DNA of 25,885 bases from SZUA-584 sp041656035 (GTDB taxonomy: Bacteria > Bacillota > Clostridia > Christensenellales > SZUA-584). The stretch lies in NCBI GenBank assembly GCA_964586785.1, contig CAZPHS010000026.1, positions 1-25,885 on the forward strand. The letters are read 5' to 3'. Below are positions 1-7,018 of the stretch, piece by piece (position 1 is the first letter of the stretch; each line of letters starts with the position of its first letter). The notes under the pieces are model-generated. The model made no database searches. It saw nothing but the letters and a program-made list of their open reading frames with translations, and had not been told where the DNA came from. The position numbers were made by a program, and so were the translations under genes.

Positions 1-2
1 TT

Positions 3-98
3 CTTCATCACCGTTACCATTATACCTCAATTACGACGATTTCGGGAGTAGAACCTATTAATGTATTTGATAGTAATGGTAAAATAATATATGTATAG
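3..98 (+). CDS. possible C-terminal tail of a gene running in from the left
   Basis: Frame 3 is open from the window edge to a TAG at 96-98 and encodes about 31 residues ending in SGVEPINVFDSNGKIIYV. The composition looks protein-like, whereas the other two plus frames close earlier. No family can be named from so short a tail. If real, the gene converges on mreD and would share the bidirectional terminator at 222-253. It could equally be chance open frame, so confidence is low. Confidence 0.3.
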   Translation, partial: LHHRYHYTSITTISGVEPINVFDSNGKIIYV

Positions 99-158
99 AA
101 GTATAGAATTTTCTCATGTGGCGATAATGATAACCGCAACCGCTTTACGCTCCTTTCA

Positions 159-176
159 TTTACGGCGCGCCGTAAA
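159..176. repeat. 18-bp perfect palindrome
   Basis: TTTACGGCG followed by CGCCGTAAA is an uninterrupted palindrome lying between the left-edge open frame and the terminator at 222-253. It has no T-run on either side, so it is not a convincing intrinsic terminator. It could be a protein-binding site or a small cruciform. No function is assigned. Confidence 0.5.
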
Positions 177-221
177 AATGCCCCGAACGGCATGATTTGA
201 GAAATTAAGCCGGACGGACAC

Positions 222-253
222 AAAAAACCGCATGATATGCCATGCGGTTTTTG
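222..253. terminator. bidirectional intrinsic terminator downstream of mreD
   Basis: Arms AAAAACCGCATG (223-234) and CATGCGGTTTTT (241-252) are perfectly complementary around a 6-nt loop. The A-run on the left and T-run on the right give a U-tract in both directions. It ends the minus-strand mreC-mreD transcript 16 bases beyond the mreD stop and could also end anything transcribed rightward from the window edge. Confidence 0.9.
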
Positions 254-268
254 TGTAATATGTTTTGC

Positions 269-793
269 CTACAGCAGTCTTTTTAAGTCTTCAAGATTTT
301 TCGGGCGGACGGAAACGGAGCGATAAAGCCGCCGGAAAAGATAATAAATAAGAAGCATGAATATTCCGGTAAACAAAGCCTCGGGAAGCATATAGCGGAC
401 AAGTTTGTGCCAGAAAAGAAAATGGCTGCCCAGCATATATGAGAGTATTGCGCTTATAAGCTCCTTTAATAATAAAGCGGCGGCGGCGAAACAGCAGGGC
501 ACTACGTATCTGTCTATGTAACTTAAACGCGCCGATACAAAAAAAGCGGCGGCGCCCGTCGCAAAGTACGGTATGGAGTAAAAACCTATTATGCCGGTGA
601 AAATAATATCAAGCATAAGCCCGCAAAAAAGCCCCATGACCGCGCCGGTCATGCGCTTTTCAATAATCACTATTGCCGAAATAGTGCAGATTATTATATC
701 CGGCGCGATACCCGATATATTGATATTGGGGAAAACGGCGCCGGTAAATATTATATTGATAACCGCGACGGCAAAAAGTATTAAGTATCTCAC
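269..793 (-). CDS. mreD: rod shape-determining protein MreD
   Basis: This 174-aa integral membrane protein has about five or six hydrophobic segments and no soluble domain, matching MreD in length and layout. MreD works with MreC, MreB, RodA and PBP2 in the elongasome that directs lateral peptidoglycan synthesis. Early acidic residues (Asp32, Glu45) and Gly-rich helices fit the family, which is poorly conserved in sequence. The identification therefore leans on position: its start overlaps the mreC stop by four bases (790-793), indicating translational coupling. A strong terminator follows directly, so mreC-mreD form a two-gene transcript. No mreB is nearby. Confidence 0.88.
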   Translation of the reverse strand: MRYLILFAVAVINIIFTGAVFPNINISGIAPDIIICTISAIVIIEKRMTGAVMGLFCGLMLDIIFTGIIGFYSIPYFATGAAAFFVSARLSYIDRYVVPCCFAAAALLLKELISAILSYMLGSHFLFWHKLVRYMLPEALFTGIFMLLIYYLFRRLYRSVSVRPKNLEDLKRLL

Positions 794-1641
794 TCGAGCG
801 CCTCTTTTACGTTCACCAGTTTGGATGTTATTATAACGACCTCTTCAAGATGCCCAAAATTTACCCAGGGGCGGACAAGCGCGGTGTTGCGCATTCCGTC
901 GTCGCTCGGGCTGACCTCCACAACCTCGCCTATGCGTATGCCTTTGGGGAATACTCCCGCTAGCCCCGAGGTGATAACGGTGTCTCCGGGCATTAAATCG
1001 GCGTCGAGGGGCAGGTTGCTCATCGCTAGCAGCGGCAATTGGTCTGTAAGGGACGCGGAGCCGCTTAAAATGCCGTTATCACGGGTGCGCTCTACAATGC
1101 CGGATACGCCGCTTGACGTATCTATTATGGCCATTACACGGCTCCAATTAGCGCCCGTCTGTACCACGCGTCCGACAAGGCCGTCGGTGTTGACGACCGG
1201 CATATTAACTTTTATGCCGCCTGAGAGACCCGTGTCTATAATGAACATATTAAACCAATGCCCGGGGGATTTTCCTATTACCCTTGCCGATTTATATTCG
1301 AGAGTATTATCCTGAGTGTCAAAATTAAGAAGCGTTTTTAAACGTTCGTTTTCGCGCTTCATCTCGTTATAGTCCTGCAGCAGGCCTTCAAGCTCGGCAA
1401 TACGCGCGGACAGCCTGTAATTTTCGGTTTGCGCGTCCACTCCGGAGAAAATGCGTTCGAAAAACTCTCCTATTGAATCGGTGGCGGAATAAAGGGCGCG
1501 CTGGAGAGGCATGAAAAGGCTTCCGGCAACGCTCTCGGCGCCGGACATATTGCTGCCTCCGGCGGTAACAACAAGCAGCGCGAGCAGTATTATAAGCACA
1601 ATAATGGTTACCATAAGCGGTCTGTTGCGCCAAAAATGCAT
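790..1641 (-). CDS. mreC: rod shape-determining protein MreC
   Basis: This 283-aa protein has one N-terminal membrane helix (residues about 9-29), then a coiled coil (about 65-105, rich in E, N and R). A periplasm-type beta domain with the MreC pattern of Gly-rich strands follows (VIGKSPGHWFNMFIIDTG, then MPVVNTDGLVGRV). MreC is the bitopic scaffold of the elongasome; it binds PBP2 and MreD outside the membrane. The ATG at 1639-1641 is preceded by an AAGGAGAA Shine-Dalgarno site four to five bases away. Transcription probably starts from the promoter at 1677-1704. mreC usually follows mreB, but here it opens its own transcript. Confidence 0.95.
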   Translation of the reverse strand: MHFWRNRPLMVTIIVLIILLALLVVTAGGSNMSGAESVAGSLFMPLQRALYSATDSIGEFFERIFSGVDAQTENYRLSARIAELEGLLQDYNEMKRENERLKTLLNFDTQDNTLEYKSARVIGKSPGHWFNMFIIDTGLSGGIKVNMPVVNTDGLVGRVVQTGANWSRVMAIIDTSSGVSGIVERTRDNGILSGSASLTDQLPLLAMSNLPLDADLMPGDTVITSGLAGVFPKGIRIGEVVEVSPSDDGMRNTALVRPWVNFGHLEEVVIITSKLVNVKEALE

Positions 1642-1676
1642 ACCGTTCTCCTTGCGATTGATAGTTTGCGCACGTT

Positions 1677-1704
1677 ATTATACCATAAAAAAAATAAGTG
1701 TAAA
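1677..1704 (-). promoter_or_regulatory. predicted sigma-A promoter for mreC-mreD
   Basis: On the minus strand the -35 box is TTTACA (1699-1704) and the -10 box TATAAT (1677-1682), separated by 16 bp. The leader before the mreC ATG is about 30 nt. It is divergent from the folT promoter at 1752-1780. Confidence 0.7.
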
Positions 1705-1751
1705 ACGCGACGGCAATAATAATTCATATATGCAAATATTCTCAAAATTTG

Positions 1752-1780
1752 TTGCTATGTTTTTGCGCGGCTGATATAAT
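1752..1780 (+). promoter_or_regulatory. predicted sigma-A promoter for the THF riboswitch and folT
   Basis: TTGCTA (1752-1757), a 17-bp spacer and a perfect TATAAT (1775-1780). Transcription would begin near 1787, just ahead of the riboswitch P1 stem. This leaves a leader of about 170 nt before the folT ATG. Confidence 0.75.
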
Positions 1781-1796
1781 AAACGCGTCTTGATAT

Positions 1797-1893
1797 ATGC
1801 AGAGTAGATTTTGTGCGTCAAGTGCCTTGGGATGGGATGTCGCCTGAGGACGAAAGGCTTTTAGCCTGCGGTACAAAGTCGCGTCCGCTGCGA
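1797..1893 (+). ncRNA. tetrahydrofolate (THF) riboswitch aptamer
   Basis: The leader contains the conserved blocks of the folT-type THF riboswitch in the right order: GAGTAGA near 1802, GTCAAGTGCC near 1817, GATGGGATGTCGCC near 1831, ACGAAAGG near 1850, and the closing CCGCTGC near 1885. GCAG (1799-1802) pairs with CTGC (1888-1891) to close P1. Riboswitches of this class bind reduced folates and repress folate transport or synthesis genes. The gene directly downstream encodes a predicted folate S-component, which agrees. The assignment rests on motif recognition; I could not run a covariance model. Confidence 0.9.
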
Positions 1894-1897
1894 GAGG

Positions 1898-1952
1898 ACC
1901 TTTTTCTCTTAACGCGAGTGTTTGCCTATAGTCAAGGGAAGGAGGTTTTTTT
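1898..1952 (+). promoter_or_regulatory. riboswitch expression platform: SD-sequestering hairpin with U-tract
   Basis: Bases 1898-1910 (ACCTTTTTCTCTT) can pair along their full length, with three G-U pairs, to 1934-1946 (AAGGGAAGGAGGT), which contains the folT Shine-Dalgarno site. The loop is 23 nt. Seven T residues (1946-1952) follow the 3' arm, so the same hairpin could act as an intrinsic terminator as well as a block on ribosome binding. A competing small hairpin, GTCC (1883-1886) with GGAC (1896-1899), would break the P1 stem and part of this helix. Ligand-dependent OFF control is inferred, not shown. Confidence 0.65.
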
Positions 1953-1954
1953 GT

Positions 1955-2512
1955 ATGAAGAATAATACTTTTTCGCTTCGTACGCTTATTATAATGGCGC
2001 TTTTCGCCGCTCTTGGGGTTGCGCTTAAGGCGTTTTTTTCATTGCAGATAGCGCCGGCTGGACTAAAAACCGCGGAAGTATCGCTTACCCCTATACCCGT
2101 AATGCTCTCGGGAATTTTTTTCGGTCCTGTGGCGGGTTTTCTTGTCGGATTAGTTACCGATATAGGAGGTTTTTTTATTGGCGCGCAGATGGGCGCGTAT
2201 AATCCGCTTTTTTCTATATCGATGGGGCTTTTCGGTGTGATTGCCGGATTGTTTTACTTAAAGTCGCAGAAAAACACAACATGGAAGGCCACGGCCGCGG
2301 TCGCGGCTGCCCAGATTACGGTATCCGTTGTTATCAATACAATAATTATTTGGCTTAGTTTTGGCGTGCCGCTTCCGGGTCTTTTGGCGACGAGGCTTGT
2401 CGGCGCGGCGGTGGAGCTGCCCGTCTACGTTTGGCTTATAATGCTGCTTACTGAATCGCTAAGGCCGCTTGTTAAACAGGTTGTAGAAAAGCGTAACGCT
2501 TCGGCAGCCTGA
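1955..2512 (+). CDS. folT: ECF transporter S-component for folate (FolT)
   Basis: This 185-aa membrane protein has about six hydrophobic helices and an N-terminal pattern typical of ECF S-components (RTLIIMALFAALGVALK). A central TDIGGFFIGAQMGAYNP loop resembles the folate-family S-components. It would capture folate outside the cell and deliver it through the shared EcfA-EcfA'-EcfT module, none of which is encoded here. The reading frame is open back to a TTG at 1922, but the ATG at 1955 is preferred because GGAAGGAGG (1937-1945) lies nine bases upstream. The THF riboswitch in its leader supports folate over other vitamins. Confidence 0.88.
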   Translation: MKNNTFSLRTLIIMALFAALGVALKAFFSLQIAPAGLKTAEVSLTPIPVMLSGIFFGPVAGFLVGLVTDIGGFFIGAQMGAYNPLFSISMGLFGVIAGLFYLKSQKNTTWKATAAVAAAQITVSVVINTIIIWLSFGVPLPGLLATRLVGAAVELPVYVWLIMLLTESLRPLVKQVVEKRNASAA

Positions 2513-2702
2513 AAAACAGTGTCATCGGCATGGGAAAAAGCCGGTTTTATTTCCCGTCCGAATATTAAACGCGGCGTGTATTAATATTGCGCCGCTGCGC
2601 TTGCAAAACGCCGGACCGCTTAAAATACAGTTCGGTTCGACGGCGGCGTTCCGTAATTTCCGCGGTGTTTCGCCAAACGCGCGATGCCGTTTGGAATCAA
2701 GG

Positions 2703-2730
2703 TTGTAATTGCGTGCGCATGTGATAAAAT
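2703..2730 (+). promoter_or_regulatory. predicted promoter for the M15 peptidase gene
   Basis: TTGTAA (2703-2708), a 16-bp spacer and TAAAAT (2725-2730) lie about 40 bases before the ATG. The rest of the 2513-2702 gap shows only weak inverted repeats and a chance minus-strand open frame. Confidence 0.5.
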
Positions 2731-2771
2731 ATACCTGTCGATTGGCAGTATAAAAGGTTTTAGGAGTTTGT

Positions 2772-3983
2772 ATGTACAAAAAAATATTTTCAGTTGTTTT
2801 TACGCTGTTATTACTGTTTCCCTCGGGGCGCGCCGCCTTTGCCGCCGAAGATAATTATTCGGCTGTGCCTTCCGGCACGGTGATTTTTGCTAAAGACTCT
2901 GTGGAATTCGCTTTAACCACTCCCGGCGAAGCCGCGAGCGTAAGCGTTTTTGCGGACAATAAATTATACGGGAAGGCGGAGCTGACCGAAGCCGAAGGAG
3001 GAAAAAAATATTGGCGGGCGTCGGTTACGGTTGAAAAAAGCGGGAGCTGCAAAATATATTTTAAAGCTTATTCGGATAAAGATAAGCCGCTCGAAAGCTT
3101 CGGGGCGCAAAACATTACGGTAAGGCATTTGCTTCCCGAAACGCAAAGACCTATTATTATGGGCAGCGAAAGTGTTGTGCTGCTTGGCGCTCCGCCCGAA
3201 AACTGCGGGCAGAGGCAAAGCGAGTATGGTTTTTTCCTTGGCACGGATATGTTTAATCTGTCCCGTAAAATAAAATCAAACTCCATTATAAGGGGGCGGA
3301 TGAATAAGCTTGTAACCGGCTTGTCTCCGAATACGCGGTACTATTTTCGCCCGTATGTGCTTACGCCTTCCGGATATGTAAAGGGGCTTATATTATCGTT
3401 TACGACGCCGGAGGAAAGGGTTTGGACGGCCGAGGACGCCATTTTTGAGAGCTATGACGACAGGTATCAATACATTTTCGGGACGGATACAAAATACTAT
3501 ACTAAGGAAAGCCCGCCCTTTGGCTTTAAGGGCAGAACCGAATCGTCGGCGCACCTTGTAAAAGTGGAGGTTCCTATTTGGAGAAAATCCGGAAGCAGGA
3601 GGGTTGCCGGCAAAGGAACGTTTAAAATCCATTATAAACTGGAAAACAATATTAAAGCCATATTTGACGAGATATACGCGCTTGACATCAAGTTTCCGGT
3701 GATGAAGCTTTATACCTACGAATACCGCACAATAAACGGCCCGGGGCTAAGAGGCAGCACTGTTTTGTCGCATCACAGTTTCGGAACGGCGATTGATATA
3801 AATAAGCCTTATAATTTGTTTTATACGCGTAGGGACAACAGGGATATGAACAACCCATATGCCATACCGCCGGAGGTCATAAGCATTTTTGAGAAATACG
3901 GATGGTCGTGGGGCGGAAACTTCAAGGAAGGGTTTGATACAATGCACTTTCAGTATTTGGGGTTAGGTCTTGTGGAAGATTAG
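2772..3983 (+). CDS. secreted M15-family D-Ala-D-Ala carboxypeptidase-like protein
   Basis: This 403-aa protein begins with a Sec signal peptide (cleavage probably after AAFA, near residue 25). Next comes an Ig/fibronectin-like region: residues about 130-215 carry the FN3-like GLSPNTRYYFRPYVLTPSG. The C-terminus is a peptidase M15 domain. The zinc signature S-x-H-x-x-G-x-A-x-D is present as Ser333, His335, Gly338, Ala340 and Asp342, and the last metal ligand is His392 in DTMHFQ. Such enzymes trim peptidoglycan stem peptides outside the cell; DD- versus LD-specificity cannot be told from sequence. AGGAG (2762-2766) supports the ATG. No cell-wall anchor is seen, so it is probably released or held by the N-terminal domains. 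Confidence 0.85.
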   Translation: MYKKIFSVVFTLLLLFPSGRAAFAAEDNYSAVPSGTVIFAKDSVEFALTTPGEAASVSVFADNKLYGKAELTEAEGGKKYWRASVTVEKSGSCKIYFKAYSDKDKPLESFGAQNITVRHLLPETQRPIIMGSESVVLLGAPPENCGQRQSEYGFFLGTDMFNLSRKIKSNSIIRGRMNKLVTGLSPNTRYYFRPYVLTPSGYVKGLILSFTTPEERVWTAEDAIFESYDDRYQYIFGTDTKYYTKESPPFGFKGRTESSAHLVKVEVPIWRKSGSRRVAGKGTFKIHYKLENNIKAIFDEIYALDIKFPVMKLYTYEYRTINGPGLRGSTVLSHHSFGTAIDINKPYNLFYTRRDNRDMNNPYAIPPEVISIFEKYGWSWGGNFKEGFDTMHFQYLGLGLVED

Positions 3984-3989
3984 CGGGGC

Positions 3990-4021
3990 AAAAAAATAAA
4001 AGCAGAGGCAAAAGCCCCCGC
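3990..4021 (-). terminator. intrinsic terminator of the dnaX-ybaB-recR-DUF2508 operon
   Basis: On the minus strand an 8-bp stem with two G-U pairs and a UUUU loop (hairpin at 4002-4021) is followed by TTTTATTTTTTT. It lies about ten bases beyond the DUF2508 stop. The convergent M15 gene ends at 3983, so the two transcripts meet here; the plus strand has no T-run after the hairpin. Confidence 0.8.
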
Positions 4022-4031
4022 TTACGCTTCT

Positions 4032-4220
4032 CTAAGCCTGCTCGATATACTCGGCTCTCGCTTTTTTAAGCATATATACGTATTTTTTCTTTGCGGCTTC
4101 CATGTCATATATAGCGAAATCAATAAGGTCAGGGTCCGCCACGTTCTCGAAATAATTCTCCGCGGCCTGCCAGTCGGCATAGGCGCGCCTTACATCATAA
4201 GAATACGCGTTTTCTTCCAT
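4032..4220 (-). CDS. yaaL: DUF2508 family protein (YaaL-like)
   Basis: This small soluble protein of 62 aa is highly charged and rich in A, E, K and Y. It contains WQAAENYFENVADPDLIDFAIYDMEAA, the signature stretch of DUF2508. The family is found in Bacillota, typically just downstream of recR, as here. Its function is unknown. The likely start is the ATG at 4218-4220, preceded by GGGAGGAGCTG on the minus strand. It ends the operon, with a strong terminator right behind it and a 64-base gap to recR. Confidence 0.85.
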   Translation of the reverse strand: MEENAYSYDVRRAYADWQAAENYFENVADPDLIDFAIYDMEAAKKKYVYMLKKARAEYIEQA

Positions 4221-4284
4221 ACAGCTCCTCCCGCATATCGGTTGTGCTGTCCATTATTGACAAAAACGCGCAATTGTATACGTT

Positions 4285-4890
4285 CTAATATTCCGTGCGT
4301 CCTTCTATCGCCCGTGATAAAGTAACCTCATCGGTATATTCAAGGTCCGCGCCTACCGGCACCCCGTGCGCAATGCGGGTGACCTTAGAAACGAGAGGGC
4401 GTATGGTTTTGGCTATATAAGCGGCCGTCGCGGTGCCCGTTACGTCGGGATTGGTTGCGAGTATCACCTCGGTTACGCCGCCGCCCGCGAGACGGTCTAT
4501 AAGCCCCGTTATGTTTATATCGTCCGGCCCTACGCCGTCCATGGGAGATATAACTCCGTGTAGCACATGGTATACGCCGTTGTATTCGCGTGTTTTCTCT
4601 ATCGCGAGCACATCTTTTATATCCGACACCACGCAGACGCACGCAAAGTCGCGCCTGCTGTCCGCGCATACCGAGCACAGCTTCTCGCCCTTTTGCATAA
4701 GATTGCCGCAGGCGGGGCATTTCGCCGCCTTGCTCTTGGCTTCGGAAAGGTCTTTGGCGAATTCCTCCACTTCCGCGTCGTCCATGCGTATCACATGAAA
4801 AGCAAGGCGCTGAGCGGTTTTACCGCCAATGCCGGGCAGCCGGGAAAACTGGCTGATAAGGCGCATTACCGGCTCTATTATCTGATTCAA
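4285..4890 (-). CDS. recR: recombination mediator protein RecR
   Basis: At 201 aa this matches the usual RecR length. A helix-hairpin-helix lies near residues 16-30 (RLPGIGGKTAQRLA). A C4 zinc finger follows with Cys58, Cys61, Cys72 and Cys75. A TOPRIM domain with Glu98 in DIKDVLAIEKT comes next, and the C-terminal GVPVGADLEYTDEVTL motif closes the protein. With RecO and RecF, RecR loads RecA onto SSB-coated single-stranded gaps. The gene starts two bases after ybaB ends, a coupling conserved in many bacteria. Confidence 0.97.
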   Translation of the reverse strand: MNQIIEPVMRLISQFSRLPGIGGKTAQRLAFHVIRMDDAEVEEFAKDLSEAKSKAAKCPACGNLMQKGEKLCSVCADSRRDFACVCVVSDIKDVLAIEKTREYNGVYHVLHGVISPMDGVGPDDINITGLIDRLAGGGVTEVILATNPDVTGTATAAYIAKTIRPLVSKVTRIAHGVPVGADLEYTDEVTLSRAIEGRTEY

Positions 4891-4892
4891 TG

Positions 4893-5234
4893 TTAAAACA
4901 AGCCTCCCAGATTCATGCCGCCGGTTACGCCGCTAAGTTTTTGCTGCATCATTTCTTCCGCTTTTGCCAGCGCTTCGTTTACAGCGGCAATTATTAAATC
5001 TTCAAGCATTTCTACATCGTCCGGGTCCGCCGCCTCTTGCGATATTTTAATACTGACAATCTTTTTGGCGCCGTTCGCGCGAACGGTTACCGCGCCGCCG
5101 CCCGCCGAAGCCTCAACCTCGGCGTTTTCGACTTCGGCCTGTGCCGCCGCCATATCGGCTTGCATTTGCTGCGCTTTCGCAAGCATAGAGCCCATGTTCA
5201 TGCCGCTGCCGCCGTATGATTTTCTTTTCGCCAT
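4893..5234 (-). CDS. ybaB: YbaB/EbfC family nucleoid-associated protein
   Basis: This 113-aa protein has a glycine/methionine-rich N-terminus, an Ala/Gln/Glu-rich helix (LAKAQQMQADMAAAQAEVENAEVEA), the beta stretch GGGAVTVRANGAKKIVSIKI and a C-terminal helix LEDLIIAAVNEALAKAEEMMQ. These are characteristic of the YbaB dimer that binds DNA. It sits between dnaX and recR, its near-universal location. An AGGAGG site lies in the 14-base gap after dnaX. The precise cellular role of the family is still unclear. Confidence 0.96.
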   Translation of the reverse strand: MAKRKSYGGSGMNMGSMLAKAQQMQADMAAAQAEVENAEVEASAGGGAVTVRANGAKKIVSIKISQEAADPDDVEMLEDLIIAAVNEALAKAEEMMQQKLSGVTGGMNLGGLF

Positions 5235-5248
5235 AAGAAACCTCCTGT

Positions 5249-6826
5249 TTAGACTTTCTCTATATCATTATCGCCGAATAAGGCGTATATTCCCGTATCG
5301 GCTTGTTTTTTATCTTCCGCGTTCTCCGTAATAACTCGGACGGATACCGGTTCATACAATATTTTTGCCAAAAGGCTGGCGATTGTTTTTTGTACGGACG
5401 GCTGCTGCAAATATTCCGCGGAAAGCGCGGCGTCTTTGCCAAACTGTATTTCTAATACGCCGTCGTGTTTTGCCGCGGAGTACGCCTTTGCCGCGTGCAG
5501 GTATATCGGGTACGCGTCCTTCTTCAGCGCGTCCAGCATTTTGCCGAGCAGCTCGCCCGCGTCCCGCTTATCCGCGCCGGATTCATCGCTTTTGCTCGCC
5601 GCCTCCGGCTTTTTTTTGGCCGTATTCTTTTGCTGTTTAACCTCCGCCGTTTTTTCGGGAGCTTTTGAATTGTCCGGAGCGATATACTGCTCCTGCCGCT
5701 GCCGCTCGAGCGCTAAAAGACGCGCCTCCAGCTTTTCAATTCTTAATAAGTCGGCGGCATTAGGATCGTCCTCGGGACACATTATATCCATTACCGCCGT
5801 TTCGAGAACGATATCGGCGCGAAGGTTCTGACGCATTTCGTATTCTTTTTGTATCAGTATGTTAAGCGCGCGAATGCAGGCTGTTTTCCCAAGCTTTTTC
5901 GCGCAGTCTTCAAGTTGATTATCGCCGGCGGTTCCGGCCCCCGCGGAAAGCCACATCATGCGCCTGACGGCGTCAGCGAGAGATTTTATAAGAGCGTGAG
6001 TATCCGCCCCCGACCATAGCAGCGCGGAAAGCCGCTCAAGCGCTTTTTTTTCGTCATATTCGGCAATTGCGCGGATAAGCAGGCGAACATGCTCTAAATC
6101 GCCGCTGCCGAGAGCGGCGGCTACGTTCGCCGCGTTGACCTCGCCGAAAGACATGCACTGGTCAAGAATACTTAACGCGTCGCGCATACCTCCTTCCGCG
6201 GCGCGCGCTATAGCAAACAGCGCGTCCGATTCGAACGGGCACCCTTCCGCCTCGGCGACATTTTTCAGCCGCGCGGCTATATCCTCCGCGGATATACGCC
6301 TGAAATCAAACCGCTGGCAGCGTGAGAGTATTGTGGGGGGAAGCTTGTGCGGCTCCGTCGTCGCGAGTATGAATATAACATGGGAGGGAGGTTCCTCGAG
6401 AGTTTTCAAAAGAGCGTTAAACGCGCCTTTAGAAAGCATGTGAACCTCGTCTATTATATAAACCTTATATTTGCCCGCGGCCGGCAGCAGGTTGACGCGG
6501 TCGCGCAGATCGCGCACACTGTCTACCCCGTTGTTAGAGGCTGCGTCGATTTCCACTATATCGATGGAAGAATCGTCCCGCGCCTGTGCGCACACGCCGC
6601 ATTTGCCGCAAGGCTCCGCGCCCTGGCGGGATACGCAATTCACCGCGCGCGCGAATATTTTCGCAAGGCTTGTTTTGCCTGTTCCGCGCGGACCGGAAAA
6701 AAGGTACGCGTGCGCGATACGGTTGTTTTCTATCTGTCCCGTAAGCACCTTTACTATATGCGGCTGTCCCGAAACCTCATCGAACCGAGCAGGCCGCCAG
6801 GTGCGGTACAAAGCCCTGTATGCCAT
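5249..6826 (-). CDS. dnaX: DNA polymerase III subunit gamma/tau
   Basis: The 525-aa clamp-loader ATPase has Walker A GPRGTGKT (residues 45-52), four zinc-binding cysteines (Cys64, 73, 76, 79), Walker B DEVH (126-129), the SRC motif (168-170) and a sensor-2 region GGMRDALSILDQ. A charged linker (about 375-425) leads to a C-terminal tau domain. The clamp loader opens and places the beta sliding clamp, and tau links it to the polymerase. A run of eight A residues at codons 404-406 makes an in-phase A AAA AAG heptamer; a -1 shift would end the protein at residue 414 (see findings). AGGAGGA lies before the ATG. It is the first gene of the four-gene operon. Confidence 0.97.
   Translation of the reverse strand: MAYRALYRTWRPARFDEVSGQPHIVKVLTGQIENNRIAHAYLFSGPRGTGKTSLAKIFARAVNCVSRQGAEPCGKCGVCAQARDDSSIDIVEIDAASNNGVDSVRDLRDRVNLLPAAGKYKVYIIDEVHMLSKGAFNALLKTLEEPPSHVIFILATTEPHKLPPTILSRCQRFDFRRISAEDIAARLKNVAEAEGCPFESDALFAIARAAEGGMRDALSILDQCMSFGEVNAANVAAALGSGDLEHVRLLIRAIAEYDEKKALERLSALLWSGADTHALIKSLADAVRRMMWLSAGAGTAGDNQLEDCAKKLGKTACIRALNILIQKEYEMRQNLRADIVLETAVMDIMCPEDDPNAADLLRIEKLEARLLALERQRQEQYIAPDNSKAPEKTAEVKQQKNTAKKKPEAASKSDESGADKRDAGELLGKMLDALKKDAYPIYLHAAKAYSAAKHDGVLEIQFGKDAALSAEYLQQPSVQKTIASLLAKILYEPVSVRVITENAEDKKQADTGIYALFGDNDIEKV
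5576..5617 (-). promoter_or_regulatory. candidate programmed -1 frameshift site in dnaX
   Basis: Plus-strand T8 (5610-5617) reads on the coding strand as GCC AAA AAA AAG, giving the slippery heptamer A AAA AAG in the correct phase (5609-5615). In the -1 frame the next eight codons encode AGGGEQKR and then TGA (5583-5585). The arms GCCGGA (5604-5609) and TCCGGC (5576-5581) are complementary and could form a stimulatory stem, although the spacer from the heptamer is very short. Transcriptional slippage on A8 could give the same product. Confidence 0.6.
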
Positions 6827-6851
6827 AATGTCCTCCTGTTTTCGCGAATCT

Positions 6852-6881
6852 AATATATCATTTCTTTGTATGACTTGTCCA
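6852..6881 (-). promoter_or_regulatory. predicted promoter for the dnaX operon
   Basis: On the minus strand TGGACA (6876-6881) and TATATT (6852-6857) are 18 bp apart, and a TG two bases before the -10 makes an extended -10 element. It gives a leader of about 20 nt before the dnaX ATG. No SRP RNA is seen in this gap. Confidence 0.5.
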
Positions 6882-6976
6882 TTGTATGAGGGTATTTGCC
6901 CCTTCCCCCCGGCGTTTTTTTCTGATATGCTTTAATCGAAAAAACATGACGAGGGCTTATTTTTTATTAATAATTG

Positions 6977-6985
6977 TGTTATAAT
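6977..6985 (+). promoter_or_regulatory. predicted extended -10 promoter for rodA
   Basis: TGTTATAAT (6977-6985) is an extended -10 element with a perfect TATAAT. The -35 position holds only the weak TTATTT. The distance to the rodA start is about 33 bases. Confidence 0.5.
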
Positions 6986-7018
6986 TTGATAACACATTCG
7001 TAACATAGAGGTGGAGTT

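Noticed and set aside
20..223. 67-aa minus-strand open frame left of mreD
   Set aside because: Low-complexity, no Shine-Dalgarno, spans the 18-bp palindrome and runs into the terminator; probably chance.
2525..2555. Terminator after folT
   Set aside because: CGGC/GCCG with a partial T-run and a GGGAAA/TTTCCC repeat are both weak; not supported as a real terminator.
2522..2779. 85-aa minus-strand open frame between folT and the M15 gene
   Set aside because: It covers the plus-strand promoter and start of the M15 gene, has no recognisable motif and no ribosome site.
6827..7018. Possible SRP RNA near dnaX
   Set aside because: SRP RNA lies upstream of dnaX in some Bacillota, but no GGAA/GNAR tetraloop stem is seen in this short gap.
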